Source of the DNA: Trueperaceae bacterium
GTDB lineage: Bacteria; Deinococcota; Deinococci; Deinococcales; Trueperaceae
Direction: 5' to 3'
NCBI GenBank assembly: GCA_020354625.1
Contig: CP070651.1
Span: forward strand, 98,805-162,804
DNA length: 64,000 nucleotides
Positions within the stretch are counted from its first letter, which is position 1; each line of letters begins with the position of its first letter. The position numbers were made by a program, and so were the translations under genes. The notes beneath the pieces were generated by a model. That model was not told the DNA's origin and did no database searches. It was given only the letters and a program-made list of their open reading frames with translations. Positions 42,878-51,138 of the stretch are shown here, piece by piece.

Positions 42878-43840
42878 CTAGGTGTTGGCTTGCCCCGTCG
42901 GTTTGGCTTCACCAGGACGATCCAAAAGAAATACGATGATCAAACCGAGAGCGATAAGTCCTATCGACCAGAATGTCGTCAGATCTTGCCCTCCGCTCAA
43001 TCTGAGGTTCGGGAGCACGTTGGAAGTTTCGTGCCCCTGTACCTCTTGCCACGGCCAGACTTTGCGCAGGCCGCCGAGCATGAAGCCGCTAAGCAACGCC
43101 AGGGTGACGTCGTGAACGTTTTTGAGGAGCCATGAAAGGACCCTGACAAAGCTGATCAACCCGGCTGCGGCGCCGATGACGAAGCTGATGATAATCGCCA
43201 GATCAGCCTCTTTCAAGGCGTGTAAGATGAACTCGTACTTACCGAGCAACACGAGGATGAATGCCCCTGAAATGCCGGGTAATACCAGGGCGCAAACCGC
43301 TATTGCGCCGCTCAGTACGATAAACCACAGATCTGTTGGCGTCGACGCCGGCGTGATTCCGACGATCAAGAACGCAACAGCTGAGCCAACGATGAGGCTC
43401 AAATAGGTCTGTACGCCCCAGCGTTTCACACGCTGGCTCACCAGATATACCGAGGCCAGAATAAGCCCGAAGAAGAAGCTGAAAACGAACTCCTGGTGGG
43501 AGGACAATAGCCAACTGATTACACGTGACAAGCTCAGGATTGCGCTTAGGATACCGATACCGAGGGCAGCCAAAAAGCGCCAATCGATCGTAGACAATAC
43601 CTCTTTGAATCTCAGTCGTACCGCCTTGGATATGGTGGCGCGCTCGCTCATCTTCCTCAGGCTCGAGATCAGATCCTCGTATATGCCGAGGATGAGGGCC
43701 ATCGTTCCACCAGAGACGCCAGGGATCAAGTCTGCTGTACCCATAGCGATCCCTTTGAGGTAGAGTTTCAGGTAGTCACCGAGTCTTCTTTCACGAGGAG
43801 AGGGGTTGGTTGTGGGTTGATGTATGTTTCCATTCTGCAC
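42878..43840 (-). CDS. DUF368 polytopic membrane protein
   Basis: A 320-residue protein with about eight to nine membrane helices and the family start KGIAMGTADLIPGVSGGTMALILGIYE. DUF368 proteins include members shown to flip undecaprenyl phosphate across the membrane in other bacteria; that role is possible here. GTG 43840 stands six bases after TAGCTT. It lies upstream of the signal peptidase pair on the same strand but probably has its own promoter, as do they. Confidence 0.9.
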   Translation of the reverse strand: MQNGNIHQPTTNPSPRERRLGDYLKLYLKGIAMGTADLIPGVSGGTMALILGIYEDLISSLRKMSERATISKAVRLRFKEVLSTIDWRFLAALGIGILSAILSLSRVISWLLSSHQEFVFSFFFGLILASVYLVSQRVKRWGVQTYLSLIVGSAVAFLIVGITPASTPTDLWFIVLSGAIAVCALVLPGISGAFILVLLGKYEFILHALKEADLAIIISFVIGAAAGLISFVRVLSWLLKNVHDVTLALLSGFMLGGLRKVWPWQEVQGHETSNVLPNLRLSGGQDLTTFWSIGLIALGLIIVFLLDRPGEAKPTGQANT

Positions 43841-43846
43841 TCTACC

Positions 43847-43852
43847 AAGCTA
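43847..43852 (-). promoter_or_regulatory. -10 box of the DUF368 gene, leaderless type
   Basis: TAGCTT on the minus strand, six bases before GTG 43840. Confidence 0.5.
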
Positions 43853-43985
43853 ACACAGCCCCCTATCCTCAGGAAGTTAATTTCCGTCCGTCCACAAGGA
43901 CACCGGATTGGGGTGTGTGATGCTAGCCGCCAGGTGAAAGTGCGGTAGGGTAGACCGAGAGCCGATCACCGTTGCCGGCTTTTAG

Positions 43986-44273
43986 GTGAAAGTGAGCGAT
44001 GTGAATCATAACGATCTCGATTCAGAGATGAAACGAAAGCTTGAGGTGTTGGGCATTCGAGCTGAAGACATTACAGGACTCGCTTCTCAATTGGTGTGGC
44101 GCCTGGGCAGGATGAATGAGGAGGGCCCCCTGATCATTCGGGTCGGACTTGCGTCGAGCGTGCCACTTTTTTCCGAGCTACCCAGGTTACGGAGCGTGTC
44201 CGACAAAGAGATCGAAGTCTCGATCGAGGCGAACGAATTCCGAGTCGAATGGATCGGTCATAAGCCGACATGA
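43986..44273 (+). CDS. small hypothetical protein, 95 aa
   Basis: A short charged soluble protein (DLDSEMKRKLEVLGIRAED, then GPLIIRVGLASSVPLFSELPRL). It resembles the small DUF3248-type proteins of Deinococcus-Thermus, but I cannot confirm this from memory. GTG 43986 or a start a few codons later is possible; TTAGG lies just upstream. It is followed after 10 bases by a probable DUF3809 gene, with which it is likely cotranscribed. Confidence 0.6.
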   Translation: MKVSDVNHNDLDSEMKRKLEVLGIRAEDITGLASQLVWRLGRMNEEGPLIIRVGLASSVPLFSELPRLRSVSDKEIEVSIEANEFRVEWIGHKPT

Positions 44274-44283
44274 CGGAAGTATT

Positions 44284-44811
44284 GTGAGAATCGATCGCAC
44301 CGTCTCCTTCAGCTTCGATCTTTCACTCTCCGAGAAGGAGGCTCTCGGATTTGTTCGCGACGCCCAATTGAGCCTCAGTAGGGCTTCTTTTATCGAAAAT
44401 CTCCGGGTGGAGCGTGGGGTGGTGACATCGATCTGTGCTGAGCTTCCGGTGAATGCGGCTTTTTTCGGTCAGCGCAGACTCGCTTTTCGAAGTCTGATAG
44501 AAGAGACGGCTGATGGGGCAAAACTTACGAGCCAGGCCCTTGCCGATCGTCATCCTGGCTGGGCTGAAGTAGCCGGCGCTGCGCGCGTGACGCCACTGGT
44601 TTGTGGAACGCGGGTAGACTACGCCTTTGAAATCTCGGTTCATCTTCAGCTTCCCGCTTCTGAGAAATGGGGAGGGAGAGCGCTTGTGAGACTGATCGAG
44701 TTTACGACCACCAGGGTGCTCGAGGGGCTGAGTGAGAAATTTCCAGAGGCCGTGAGGGAAGCGGCACACTCCCTGGAAGACGCCCACGCCGCAGCATATC
44801 GAAGCGTCTAG
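44284..44811 (+). CDS. hypothetical protein, possible DUF3809
   Basis: A 175-residue soluble protein with a repeated beta-strand pattern (VRIDRTVSFSFDLSLSEKEALGFVRDA near the start) as in START/SRPBCC-like folds, and an amphipathic helix at the C-terminus (VRLIEFTTTRVLEGLSEKFP). It may belong to DUF3809, known mainly from Deinococcus-Thermus; this is tentative. GTG 44284 follows CGGAAG. It is convergent with mnmE. Confidence 0.65.
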   Translation: MRIDRTVSFSFDLSLSEKEALGFVRDAQLSLSRASFIENLRVERGVVTSICAELPVNAAFFGQRRLAFRSLIEETADGAKLTSQALADRHPGWAEVAGAARVTPLVCGTRVDYAFEISVHLQLPASEKWGGRALVRLIEFTTTRVLEGLSEKFPEAVREAAHSLEDAHAAAYRSV

Positions 44812-44825
44812 AGGCTATTCGGATA

Positions 44826-46172
44826 TCATTTCCCGACACAGAAGGCTGCGAAGATGCGCTCGAGTGTTTCCTCTGCTACGTCGGTTCGCCCCGTGATCTG
44901 AGCCAAAATTTGCAGGGCCTCAGCGAGATCGAGAGCTGCAAGATCGTCAGGAGCGTCTATTGCGTTCTCAAGCAGTTCTCGCGTGTTTGACAGCGCTTCG
45001 ATATGACGCTCGTTTGTCAGCCACAAATCGTCGGTACCAGCGGTACCGATCAGACTGTCACGAATCGCGCCCTTTAACTCCTCGATACCGGCTCCGCTTA
45101 CCGAGGAGATGGGGAGGCTCTTCACACCGAGCGTTTCTGGATGCCAGGCTGCAGGGAGGTCGACCTTGCTGGTTACCACGAGAAACCTTTCCTCCGAGAG
45201 GTCTTGTAGAAGTTCGATGTCTCCTTCGACGACGTCACGGCTTCCATCGATCAGGCACAGGCAGAGGTCTGTGTTACGGGCGATCTCGCGAGCCATAGCT
45301 ACACCGCGTGCCTCTAGGTCATCTTCGGAGTCGTGAATCCCAGCTGTGTCGATCGCGGTAACGGGTATGCCCTCGATGCTGAGCGGCGCTTCGAGATAGT
45401 CCCGGGTTGTTCCAGGAATGTCACTGACGATAGAGCGTTGGTAACCGATGAGGGCGTTGAGAAGGCTCGACTTTCCTACGTTGGGACGGCCGATGAGCGC
45501 GATCCGTGCCCCACGTCTGCTCAGCATCCCTGCTTTGGCAGTCGACATCAAGCGATCGATCGTTTTGATGGCTTCCCCTAGCGGCTGATGGAATTGAGCT
45601 TCAGGTACTTCTTCTTCTGGGTAATCGATCACGGCTTGGATCGCAGCGTAGACGTTCGTCAACTGACTCTGGATCTCATCGATCTTTCTGCTCAGCACCT
45701 TGCTAAGCCCAAAGCTTGCGTTCCTCCGAGCCGTTTCGGATTGAGCGTGTACCAGATCCAACACGCTCTCTGCTTGTACCAGGTCGATACGACCTGACAG
45801 AAAGGCTCGCAGTGTGAACTCACCAGGTCTTGCGAGGCGGGCGCCGAGCTCTACGCAAAGTTCCAACACTCTCCGAAGGACAGCCGGTCCACCGTGGGTC
45901 TGGAGTTCGATGAGATCTTGGGTCGTATAGGAGTGTGGATTTCGAAACGAAAGTAATAAAGCTTCATCGATCACGGCACCACACCACTCGATTCTTCCGT
46001 AGGTGGCCCGTCCCCCGGGAAGCGCGCTCGGCAATTGGCCGCTAAACGGTCTGAAAAGACCGTTTGCGACGGTATAGCTTGCCGGTCCCGAGACCCTCAC
46101 GATGCCGATAGCCCCCGTTCCTGGGGCCGTGGCGATGGCGGCGATGGTATCGTCAAGTGGCGGTAGAGGCAT
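44826..46172 (-). CDS. mnmE: tRNA modification GTPase MnmE
   Basis: MnmE, with MnmG, makes the (carboxymethyl)aminomethyl group on wobble U34. The N-terminal folate domain (DDTIAAIATAPGTGAIGIVRVSG), helical region, G domain (GRPNVGKSSLLNALIG, IDTAGIHD, TSKVD) and the C-terminal CVGK (catalytic Cys) are all present; 448 residues. The ATG overlaps the end of hemL by 20 bases. MnmG itself is not in the window; the GidA-like protein at 0.5 kb is too short to replace it. Confidence 0.96.
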   Translation of the reverse strand: MPLPPLDDTIAAIATAPGTGAIGIVRVSGPASYTVANGLFRPFSGQLPSALPGGRATYGRIEWCGAVIDEALLLSFRNPHSYTTQDLIELQTHGGPAVLRRVLELCVELGARLARPGEFTLRAFLSGRIDLVQAESVLDLVHAQSETARRNASFGLSKVLSRKIDEIQSQLTNVYAAIQAVIDYPEEEVPEAQFHQPLGEAIKTIDRLMSTAKAGMLSRRGARIALIGRPNVGKSSLLNALIGYQRSIVSDIPGTTRDYLEAPLSIEGIPVTAIDTAGIHDSEDDLEARGVAMAREIARNTDLCLCLIDGSRDVVEGDIELLQDLSEERFLVVTSKVDLPAAWHPETLGVKSLPISSVSGAGIEELKGAIRDSLIGTAGTDDLWLTNERHIEALSNTRELLENAIDAPDDLAALDLAEALQILAQITGRTDVAEETLERIFAAFCVGK

Positions 46173-47451
46173 CTTTGAAGGCTGCGCGTGCCGTTTCGAT
46201 CATCGACTCGATATCGGATGTGCTGTGAGCGTAGGATAGAAACGCGGCCTCGAATGGGCTAGGTGGCCAATACACCCCCCGAGACAGCAGCGAATGGAAC
46301 CAAGCGTTGAACTGGCTTCCGTTCGTTTTGCATGCAGAGTCGAAGTCGGTAACACCGACCCCGCAAAAAAACACCGTCAGCATGGAGCCGACTCGGTTGA
46401 TGGTGACATCCACCCCTGCCTCGGCTGCTCCTTCACGGAGGCCGGTTTCGAGTTGGTCGGAAAGGTGCTCGAGCGTTGCGTAGAAGCCGGGGGTTTCTGC
46501 GATGATTTCTAGTGTTGCAATCCCAGCAGCGGTAGCGAGTGGGTTCCCTGAGAGCGTTCCGGCCTGATAGACCGATCCGAGCGGGGAGACGTGGCTCATG
46601 ATGTGAGCCTTGCCTCCGTAGGCTCCTACCGGAAGGCCGCCACCGATGATTTTTCCCCAACAGACCAGGTCGGCATCGATCTGGTAGCGTTCTATCGCGC
46701 CACCCGCAGCGAGTCTGAAACCGGTCATGACCTCATCGATGATCAAGAGAGCCCCGTTTTCGGCAGTGATCTCGCGAAGTCCCTCTAAGAAGCCTGTTGC
46801 GGGTGGTATGAGACCCATGTTTCCGGCAACCGGTTCGAGGATAACGGCTGCTATCTGTTCGGGGTATTGATCGAAAAGCTTTTCGACCGACTCGAGATCG
46901 TTGTATCCTGCCACCAGAGTCGTCGCGGCAGTACCTTCGGTCACACCGGCACTCGAGGGGACGCCGGTGGTCAACGCGCCCGAGCCTGCTGCAACCAGCA
47001 GGCTATCGGCGTGTCCATGATAGTTTCCTTCGAACTTGATGATGAAATCTCTATCCGTGGCCCCGCGGGCGGTGCGGATGGCACTCATCGTCGCTTCGGT
47101 ACCTGAGTTGACCAGTCTGACCTGCTCACATCCAGGATAGCGATTTAAAATGAGCTCTGCTAAGCGCACTTCTTGTTCGGTGGGCGCACCGAAACTCGTC
47201 CCCTTGCGCAAAGAAGCTTCGACTGCAGAGAGTACCCCTTCGTGGGCATGTCCTAGAATCAATGGTCCCCACGAACCTACAGCGTCGATATACTCCACTC
47301 CGTCGACATCCCAGAGACGACTGCCGCGCCCATGGCTGATGAACCGAGGCGTTCCTCCTACATTGCCAAAGGCTCTCACCGGTGAGTTGACTCCTCCTGG
47401 GATGAGCTCTACCGCGCGCTGATAAAGCGTTTCTGATCGCGTCATAGTCAT
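46153..47451 (-). CDS. hemL: glutamate-1-semialdehyde 2,1-aminomutase
   Basis: HemL converts glutamate 1-semialdehyde to 5-aminolevulinate, the C5 route of tetrapyrrole synthesis. PLP enzyme: the Lys is in CWGKIIGGGLPVGAYGG, with NSGTEATMSAIRTARG and IIDEVMTGFR. About 432 residues from ATG 47451 (MTMTRSETLYQRA); a start at 47487 would add a non-conserved lead. It is cotranscribed with mnmE. A source of heme and B12 precursors fits with the B12-dependent mutase at 19 kb. Confidence 0.96.
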   Translation of the reverse strand: MTMTRSETLYQRAVELIPGGVNSPVRAFGNVGGTPRFISHGRGSRLWDVDGVEYIDAVGSWGPLILGHAHEGVLSAVEASLRKGTSFGAPTEQEVRLAELILNRYPGCEQVRLVNSGTEATMSAIRTARGATDRDFIIKFEGNYHGHADSLLVAAGSGALTTGVPSSAGVTEGTAATTLVAGYNDLESVEKLFDQYPEQIAAVILEPVAGNMGLIPPATGFLEGLREITAENGALLIIDEVMTGFRLAAGGAIERYQIDADLVCWGKIIGGGLPVGAYGGKAHIMSHVSPLGSVYQAGTLSGNPLATAAGIATLEIIAETPGFYATLEHLSDQLETGLREGAAEAGVDVTINRVGSMLTVFFCGVGVTDFDSACKTNGSQFNAWFHSLLSRGVYWPPSPFEAAFLSYAHSTSDIESMIETARAAFKDASTAT

Positions 47452-47571
47452 GGTGAGTATGCTTGCACGTCCTGGGCAACGCTTCAACGGGCCAGCTTAC
47501 GACGGTCCTACCGGCGGAGTCTGTTACAATAACGCGATTCTGTGCCGTAACGGCTCGAAATAAGGTACTCT

Positions 47572-48438
47572 ATGGAGCTCATTCGTGCTATTCAGGGGAT
47601 CTTCGCCCCACATTTTGACCAGTTCATGCTCCTCGTGACTCACTTGGGGTCGCCGTTGGCCTACATCGCATTTTTAGTGATCACCTATCTTTCGATCGAT
47701 GCGCGAGCGGGCCGCCGGATCGGTTTCTTCTTCCTGCTCGGCTTTTTTCTCAACCAACATCTCAAGGAATTGTTCGATACGAATAGGCCGTTCATACTCG
47801 CTCCCGAGGTGGCTAGGAGCGAGGCGGCGGTCTCCACGGCATTGGGACCGGGGTTTCCCAGCGGGCATGCCCAAGGGAGCACCACCTTTTGGGGTCTCGG
47901 CGCACTCTATGCCAAGAGGCGTCTTTTCACCCTCGTGGCGCTCATCATCATCTCTGTCGTTTCGTTCAGCCGTCTTTATCTCGGTGTTCACTGGCCTCTC
48001 GACGTCTTCGGTGGCATCCTCATCGGTCTGGCGGTCGTCTATGTTGCTGCGTTGACATCGAGGCTGATGCTGACCCCACCTCGCTGGCTCGTCGTGGGGG
48101 GAGGGCTGCTCGTGCCGTTCGGCTTACATCTGGCTCTTCCCACAGCCGACTCGGCCCTGATATTGGGTGGTTTCGCTGCCGTCGTCAGTGGGCCGACCCT
48201 CGTGAGACATAGAGTAGGGGGGGCGCTCTGGTCGCGGGTGCTTCTCGCTGTTTTGGGACTTTCGCTCGTCATCGGCTACCTATTCGCTTCGAGTGCCTTC
48301 TTATCCGAGGCAGTCAAAGATCACCCAGTGGGTGGTTTTGTCCGGTACCTGGTTCTCGGTTATCTCGGCATCGTGGTGACGCCCCTTCTGGGCAGGGCTC
48401 TGAAGATCGCCCCTGGTGACGAGATCGAAAACGGTTAG
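47572..48438 (+). CDS. PAP2-superfamily membrane phosphatase
   Basis: A 288-residue polytopic protein. The three acid-phosphatase motifs are present: KELFDTNRP, PSGHAQG and SRLYLGVHWPLDV. The N-terminal half matches type-2 phosphatidic acid phosphatase or undecaprenyl-diphosphatase; the C-terminal half adds about four helices. A TACAAT box lies about 45 bases upstream and AAGG just before the ATG. It starts a long plus-strand run: truA begins two bases after its stop. Confidence 0.9.
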   Translation: MELIRAIQGIFAPHFDQFMLLVTHLGSPLAYIAFLVITYLSIDARAGRRIGFFFLLGFFLNQHLKELFDTNRPFILAPEVARSEAAVSTALGPGFPSGHAQGSTTFWGLGALYAKRRLFTLVALIIISVVSFSRLYLGVHWPLDVFGGILIGLAVVYVAALTSRLMLTPPRWLVVGGGLLVPFGLHLALPTADSALILGGFAAVVSGPTLVRHRVGGALWSRVLLAVLGLSLVIGYLFASSAFLSEAVKDHPVGGFVRYLVLGYLGIVVTPLLGRALKIAPGDEIENG

Positions 48439-48439
48439 C

Positions 48440-49237
48440 GTGCCAAGACGCATCAAACTCAAACTCGAGTACGATGGGAGTGACTTTTACGGATGGCAGC
48501 TGCAAGCCAAGACGGGTGAGCGCACGGTTCAGGGCGAACTCGAACGGGCAGTCGCTCATCTGCCTGGCGTTCACTCACCCATCAAGGCGGCTGGGCGGAC
48601 CGATACCGGTGTACACGCGCTCGCGATGATCGCGCACCTCGACACGACCAGCGAACTCATTGATGAGCGTCTTCGGATGGCTATCAACGCGCACCTTCCG
48701 GACGACGTGGTGATTCTCGAGTTGAAAACTGTCGAGGATACCTTTGAAGCCCAATTCGATTGCCTCTACCGTCGTTATCTCTACCGCATGCGTGTGGTGA
48801 GGGGTGATCCACGCGGTCTCGCCTTGCAGCGATTGCGGGTCCTGCCAGTCTTTAGGACGCTAGATGTTGCAGCGATGCAAAAAGCTGCTCGTCTGATTAG
48901 CGGTACCGAGGACTACTCGTCTTTTGCAACCCGGGAAACCAGGTCCCCGGTGCGTACCGTGTACTTATGCGAACTTCGAGAGGAGGGGGCGGAGCTGAGG
49001 TTACATATCGCCGCCGATGGATTCCTTAGAAACATGGTCAGGACTGTTGTCGGGACGCTACTCTGGGTTGGAAAAGGAAAACTTGGACCCCACGAGATAC
49101 CTGAGATCATTGCTGCCAGAGACCGGACACGAGCCGGCCACAATGTGGCCCCTTCGGGCCTCTATTTTGTAGAAGCGGGTTATGCACCTTGGTGTGAGGA
49201 GTCTTCAGAACACGCTACCGGTAGCGTACTCCTATAA
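48440..49237 (+). CDS. truA: tRNA pseudouridine(38-40) synthase TruA
   Basis: TruA modifies U38-U40 in the anticodon arm. The catalytic Asp is in [14 protein letters not shown], followed by [12 protein letters not shown] and [18 protein letters not shown]; about 265 residues. GTG 48440 follows the PAP2 stop directly; an in-frame start inside the PAP2 gene (48416) is also possible. Its stop overlaps the moaC promoter box. Confidence 0.95.
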   Translation: MPRRIKLKLEYDGSDFYGWQLQAKTGERTVQGELERAVAHLPGVHSPIKAAGRTDTGVHALAMIAHLDTTSELIDERLRMAINAHLPDDVVILELKTVEDTFEAQFDCLYRRYLYRMRVVRGDPRGLALQRLRVLPVFRTLDVAAMQKAARLISGTEDYSSFATRETRSPVRTVYLCELREEGAELRLHIAADGFLRNMVRTVVGTLLWVGKGKLGPHEIPEIIAARDRTRAGHNVAPSGLYFVEAGYAPWCEESSEHATGSVLL

Positions 49238-49238
49238 T
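49233..49238 (+). promoter_or_regulatory. -10 box of moaC, leaderless type
   Basis: Consensus TATAAT overlapping the truA stop, seven bases before ATG 49246. The in-frame ATG 49237 lies inside the box and is rejected as a start. Confidence 0.6.
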
Positions 49239-49245
49239 GAAAGAC

Positions 49246-49707
49246 ATGTCGAACCACTTTGAAGCGGGCAAGGCGGTGATGGTGGATGTCTCTGAAAAAG
49301 CGGAGACCGTACGGCTGGCTACCGCTGAAGCAGAAGTATTTCTCCCCGAACCGGCTTTGCGGGCGTTGCGTGAAAAGGGTACCCCGAAAGGAGACCCGAT
49401 CGCTGTTGCAGAACTAGCCGGCATCATGGCAGCCAAGCGCACCAGTGAACTGATTCCGTTGTGCCACCCCCTTCCGCTGACCAGTGTCAAGGTGCGAGGT
49501 GAGTTGCTAGTGGACCGCGTTCGTTTTGAGTCGCGCTGCAAGACCACGGCCAAAACGGGAGTCGAGATGGAGGCGCTTACCGCAGCCAGCGTAGCAGCGC
49601 TGACGCTCTACGACATGCTCAAGGGGATAAGTAAGGGGATCGAGATCGCTGGCGTTAGGCTCCTTAGCAAAGAAGGGGGGCGTTCAGGTTCTTGGCGACG
49701 TGGATAG
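49246..49707 (+). CDS. moaC: cyclic pyranopterin monophosphate synthase MoaC
   Basis: MoaC works with MoaA in the first step of molybdenum cofactor synthesis. The N-terminal [14 protein letters not shown], the active-site region [15 protein letters not shown] and [22 protein letters not shown] are all present; about 153 residues. No other moa gene is in the window. It ends one base into the GNAT gene (TAG/GTG share a G). Confidence 0.96.
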   Translation: MSNHFEAGKAVMVDVSEKAETVRLATAEAEVFLPEPALRALREKGTPKGDPIAVAELAGIMAAKRTSELIPLCHPLPLTSVKVRGELLVDRVRFESRCKTTAKTGVEMEALTAASVAALTLYDMLKGISKGIEIAGVRLLSKEGGRSGSWRRG

Positions 49708-50138
49708 TGAGACCGCTACAGCTAGATGATCTAGGCGAGGTTTCGATGATCGATCAACGGTATGCGGCCTCTTATGCTGTCGAGCCGATTGTAAACCGTG
49801 CCAGTCTAAGCTACTATGCCCGATCGGGTCACGCTTTCATCGCTGAAAAGGGGGGTATCGCTTGCGCGTTTGTTTTGGGTCATGCCATCTGGAATGGATC
49901 TCGGGCGACCGTGTGGGTCGATCGTCTGGCAGCGCGTGAAAACGAAGATGGTATCGTGCTCGAAGTGCTCTTGGAGGCCGTAACCAAAAGCGCTTACGAT
50001 GCTGGTGTCTACCGGCTGCGCGTCGACATACCGGAATCTGACGGGGGAGTGCTAGGTGCGCTCCAGGCCAAGGAGTTCGGCCAGATTTCAGTTGTAGCCT
50101 TCGAGCGGAGGCTCGGCAGTGGTCGGCTGAGTGAATAG
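49707..50138 (+). CDS. GNAT-like hypothetical acetyltransferase
   Basis: About 143 residues with the start typical of GNAT proteins ([19 protein letters not shown]) and strands like those around the acetyl-CoA site (ATVWVDRLAARENEDGIVLEVLLEAV), but the usual Q/RxxGxG/A loop is not clear, so activity is uncertain. GTG 49707 overlaps the moaC stop by one base; TTG 49692 is an alternative. It is in the truA-moaC-DAK2 run. Confidence 0.75.
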   Translation: MRPLQLDDLGEVSMIDQRYAASYAVEPIVNRASLSYYARSGHAFIAEKGGIACAFVLGHAIWNGSRATVWVDRLAARENEDGIVLEVLLEAVTKSAYDAGVYRLRVDIPESDGGVLGALQAKEFGQISVVAFERRLGSGRLSE

Positions 50139-50145
50139 GAGAGGT

Positions 50146-50355
50146 ATGGATAGAGTTCTTTTGGGCGTTAGGGGAATGGATACCGAAGAGTCCAAGACGA
50201 AAGTGACCACTAGACTTCAAGGGCTCGAAGGAGTATCGAAGGTCGAGGCGACCAACGACCAGCAGCTGTTCGTGGAGTACGATCCAGGTGTCTTGACCGT
50301 CATGGACCTTATCCGAACCCTTCGAAGCCTCGGGTTCCTCGCCGGGATAGAATAG
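50146..50355 (+). CDS. HMA-fold small protein lacking the CxxC motif
   Basis: A 69-residue protein with the heavy-metal-associated fold pattern: GVRGMDTEESKTKVTTRLQGLEG, then VEYDPGVLTVMDLIRTLRSLGF. In copper chaperones the loop is GMxCxxC; here it reads GMDTEES with no cysteine, so it probably does not bind copper. The start ATG 50146 overlaps AGGAGAGG. It follows the GNAT gene after seven bases. Confidence 0.75.
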   Translation: MDRVLLGVRGMDTEESKTKVTTRLQGLEGVSKVEATNDQQLFVEYDPGVLTVMDLIRTLRSLGFLAGIE

Positions 50356-50366
50356 AACAACGGACG

Positions 50367-50693
50367 GTGTCGAAAGCGCCTCTTGTCTACGTCGGTGTTC
50401 TCCTGATCGACCTCGAAACACCGTGGGTGAGCAGCCTAAAGGAGAAGCGGTCGCTGGTGCGGCCGATCACTGAGAAACTCAAGGTGCGCTATCCGGTAAG
50501 TGTGGCCCGGCTTGCCGGTTCTGAGGCTCTCGATTGGGAACGGATCGGTGTGGCAGCGATCAGCAGTGACCGGGTCTGGCTCGAACGGCTCCTGACCAAG
50601 GTTCGTGATGTCGTGGCAGCTGGGGAGGCACGTGTGGCTGATGATCGTCTCGAAATCGAGGTTTGGGATGGGGGTCTGGGCGCGACCGGTTGA
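50367..50693 (+). CDS. DUF503 protein (YlxP-like)
   Basis: A 108-residue protein of the YlxP/DUF503 family: YVGVLLIDLETPWVSSLKEKRSLVRPI near the N-terminus, then VSVARLAG and a C-terminal strand region. In Bacillus ylxP lies between infB and rbfA; here it is with Asp23 and DAK2 genes instead. The function is not known, perhaps ribosome-associated. GTG 50367 has only a weak ribosome site. Confidence 0.88.
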   Translation: MSKAPLVYVGVLLIDLETPWVSSLKEKRSLVRPITEKLKVRYPVSVARLAGSEALDWERIGVAAISSDRVWLERLLTKVRDVVAAGEARVADDRLEIEVWDGGLGATG

Positions 50694-50730
50694 AGTGCCG
50701 GCGACTCAGCCAGCTGGAGGAGCGAGGATC

Positions 50731-51138
50731 ATGGCGAGACAGAAGTCGGGTATGGCAGAAGTCAACGGCAAGAAGAGGCCAGGTGAGGATGCACCGATTG
50801 CCAAAGACCGTATCGAAGTAAGTGACGGAGCACTTGCTACCCTGATCGGGCTCGCTGCACACGAGGTTCCCGGAGTGGTAGGGATGGCCCCGGCAAATCT
50901 ACGGGACGGATTCAAGCGGATTCTCGGTCACGCTCAAGCCGATGCCGGGGTCGAGGTCGAACGATCAGAGAGTCCAACACAGGTCCTTACGACCCTGCAC
51001 GTCGTCGTCGCTTACGGTGTGAATATTCCTGCTGTGGCTGAATCGATACGAGAACGTGTAAAATACGCTGCTCGAACCTATGCTGGGATAGAGATCGAAC
51101 CGGTACGGGTAATTGTCGCGGGGGTCAGTCGTGGCTGA
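50731..51138 (+). CDS. Asp23/Gls24-family envelope protein
   Basis: About 135 residues with the Asp23 pattern: IEVSDGALATLIGLAAHEVPGVVGM, then LHVVVAYGVNIPAVAESIRERVKYAA. Asp23 proteins are abundant stress or envelope-associated proteins in Firmicutes. ATG 50731 follows GGAGGAG by eight bases. It overlaps the DAK2 gene by eight bases; this Asp23-DAK2 order (yloU-yloV) is conserved in Gram-positives. Confidence 0.92.
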   Translation: MARQKSGMAEVNGKKRPGEDAPIAKDRIEVSDGALATLIGLAAHEVPGVVGMAPANLRDGFKRILGHAQADAGVEVERSESPTQVLTTLHVVVAYGVNIPAVAESIRERVKYAARTYAGIEIEPVRVIVAGVSRG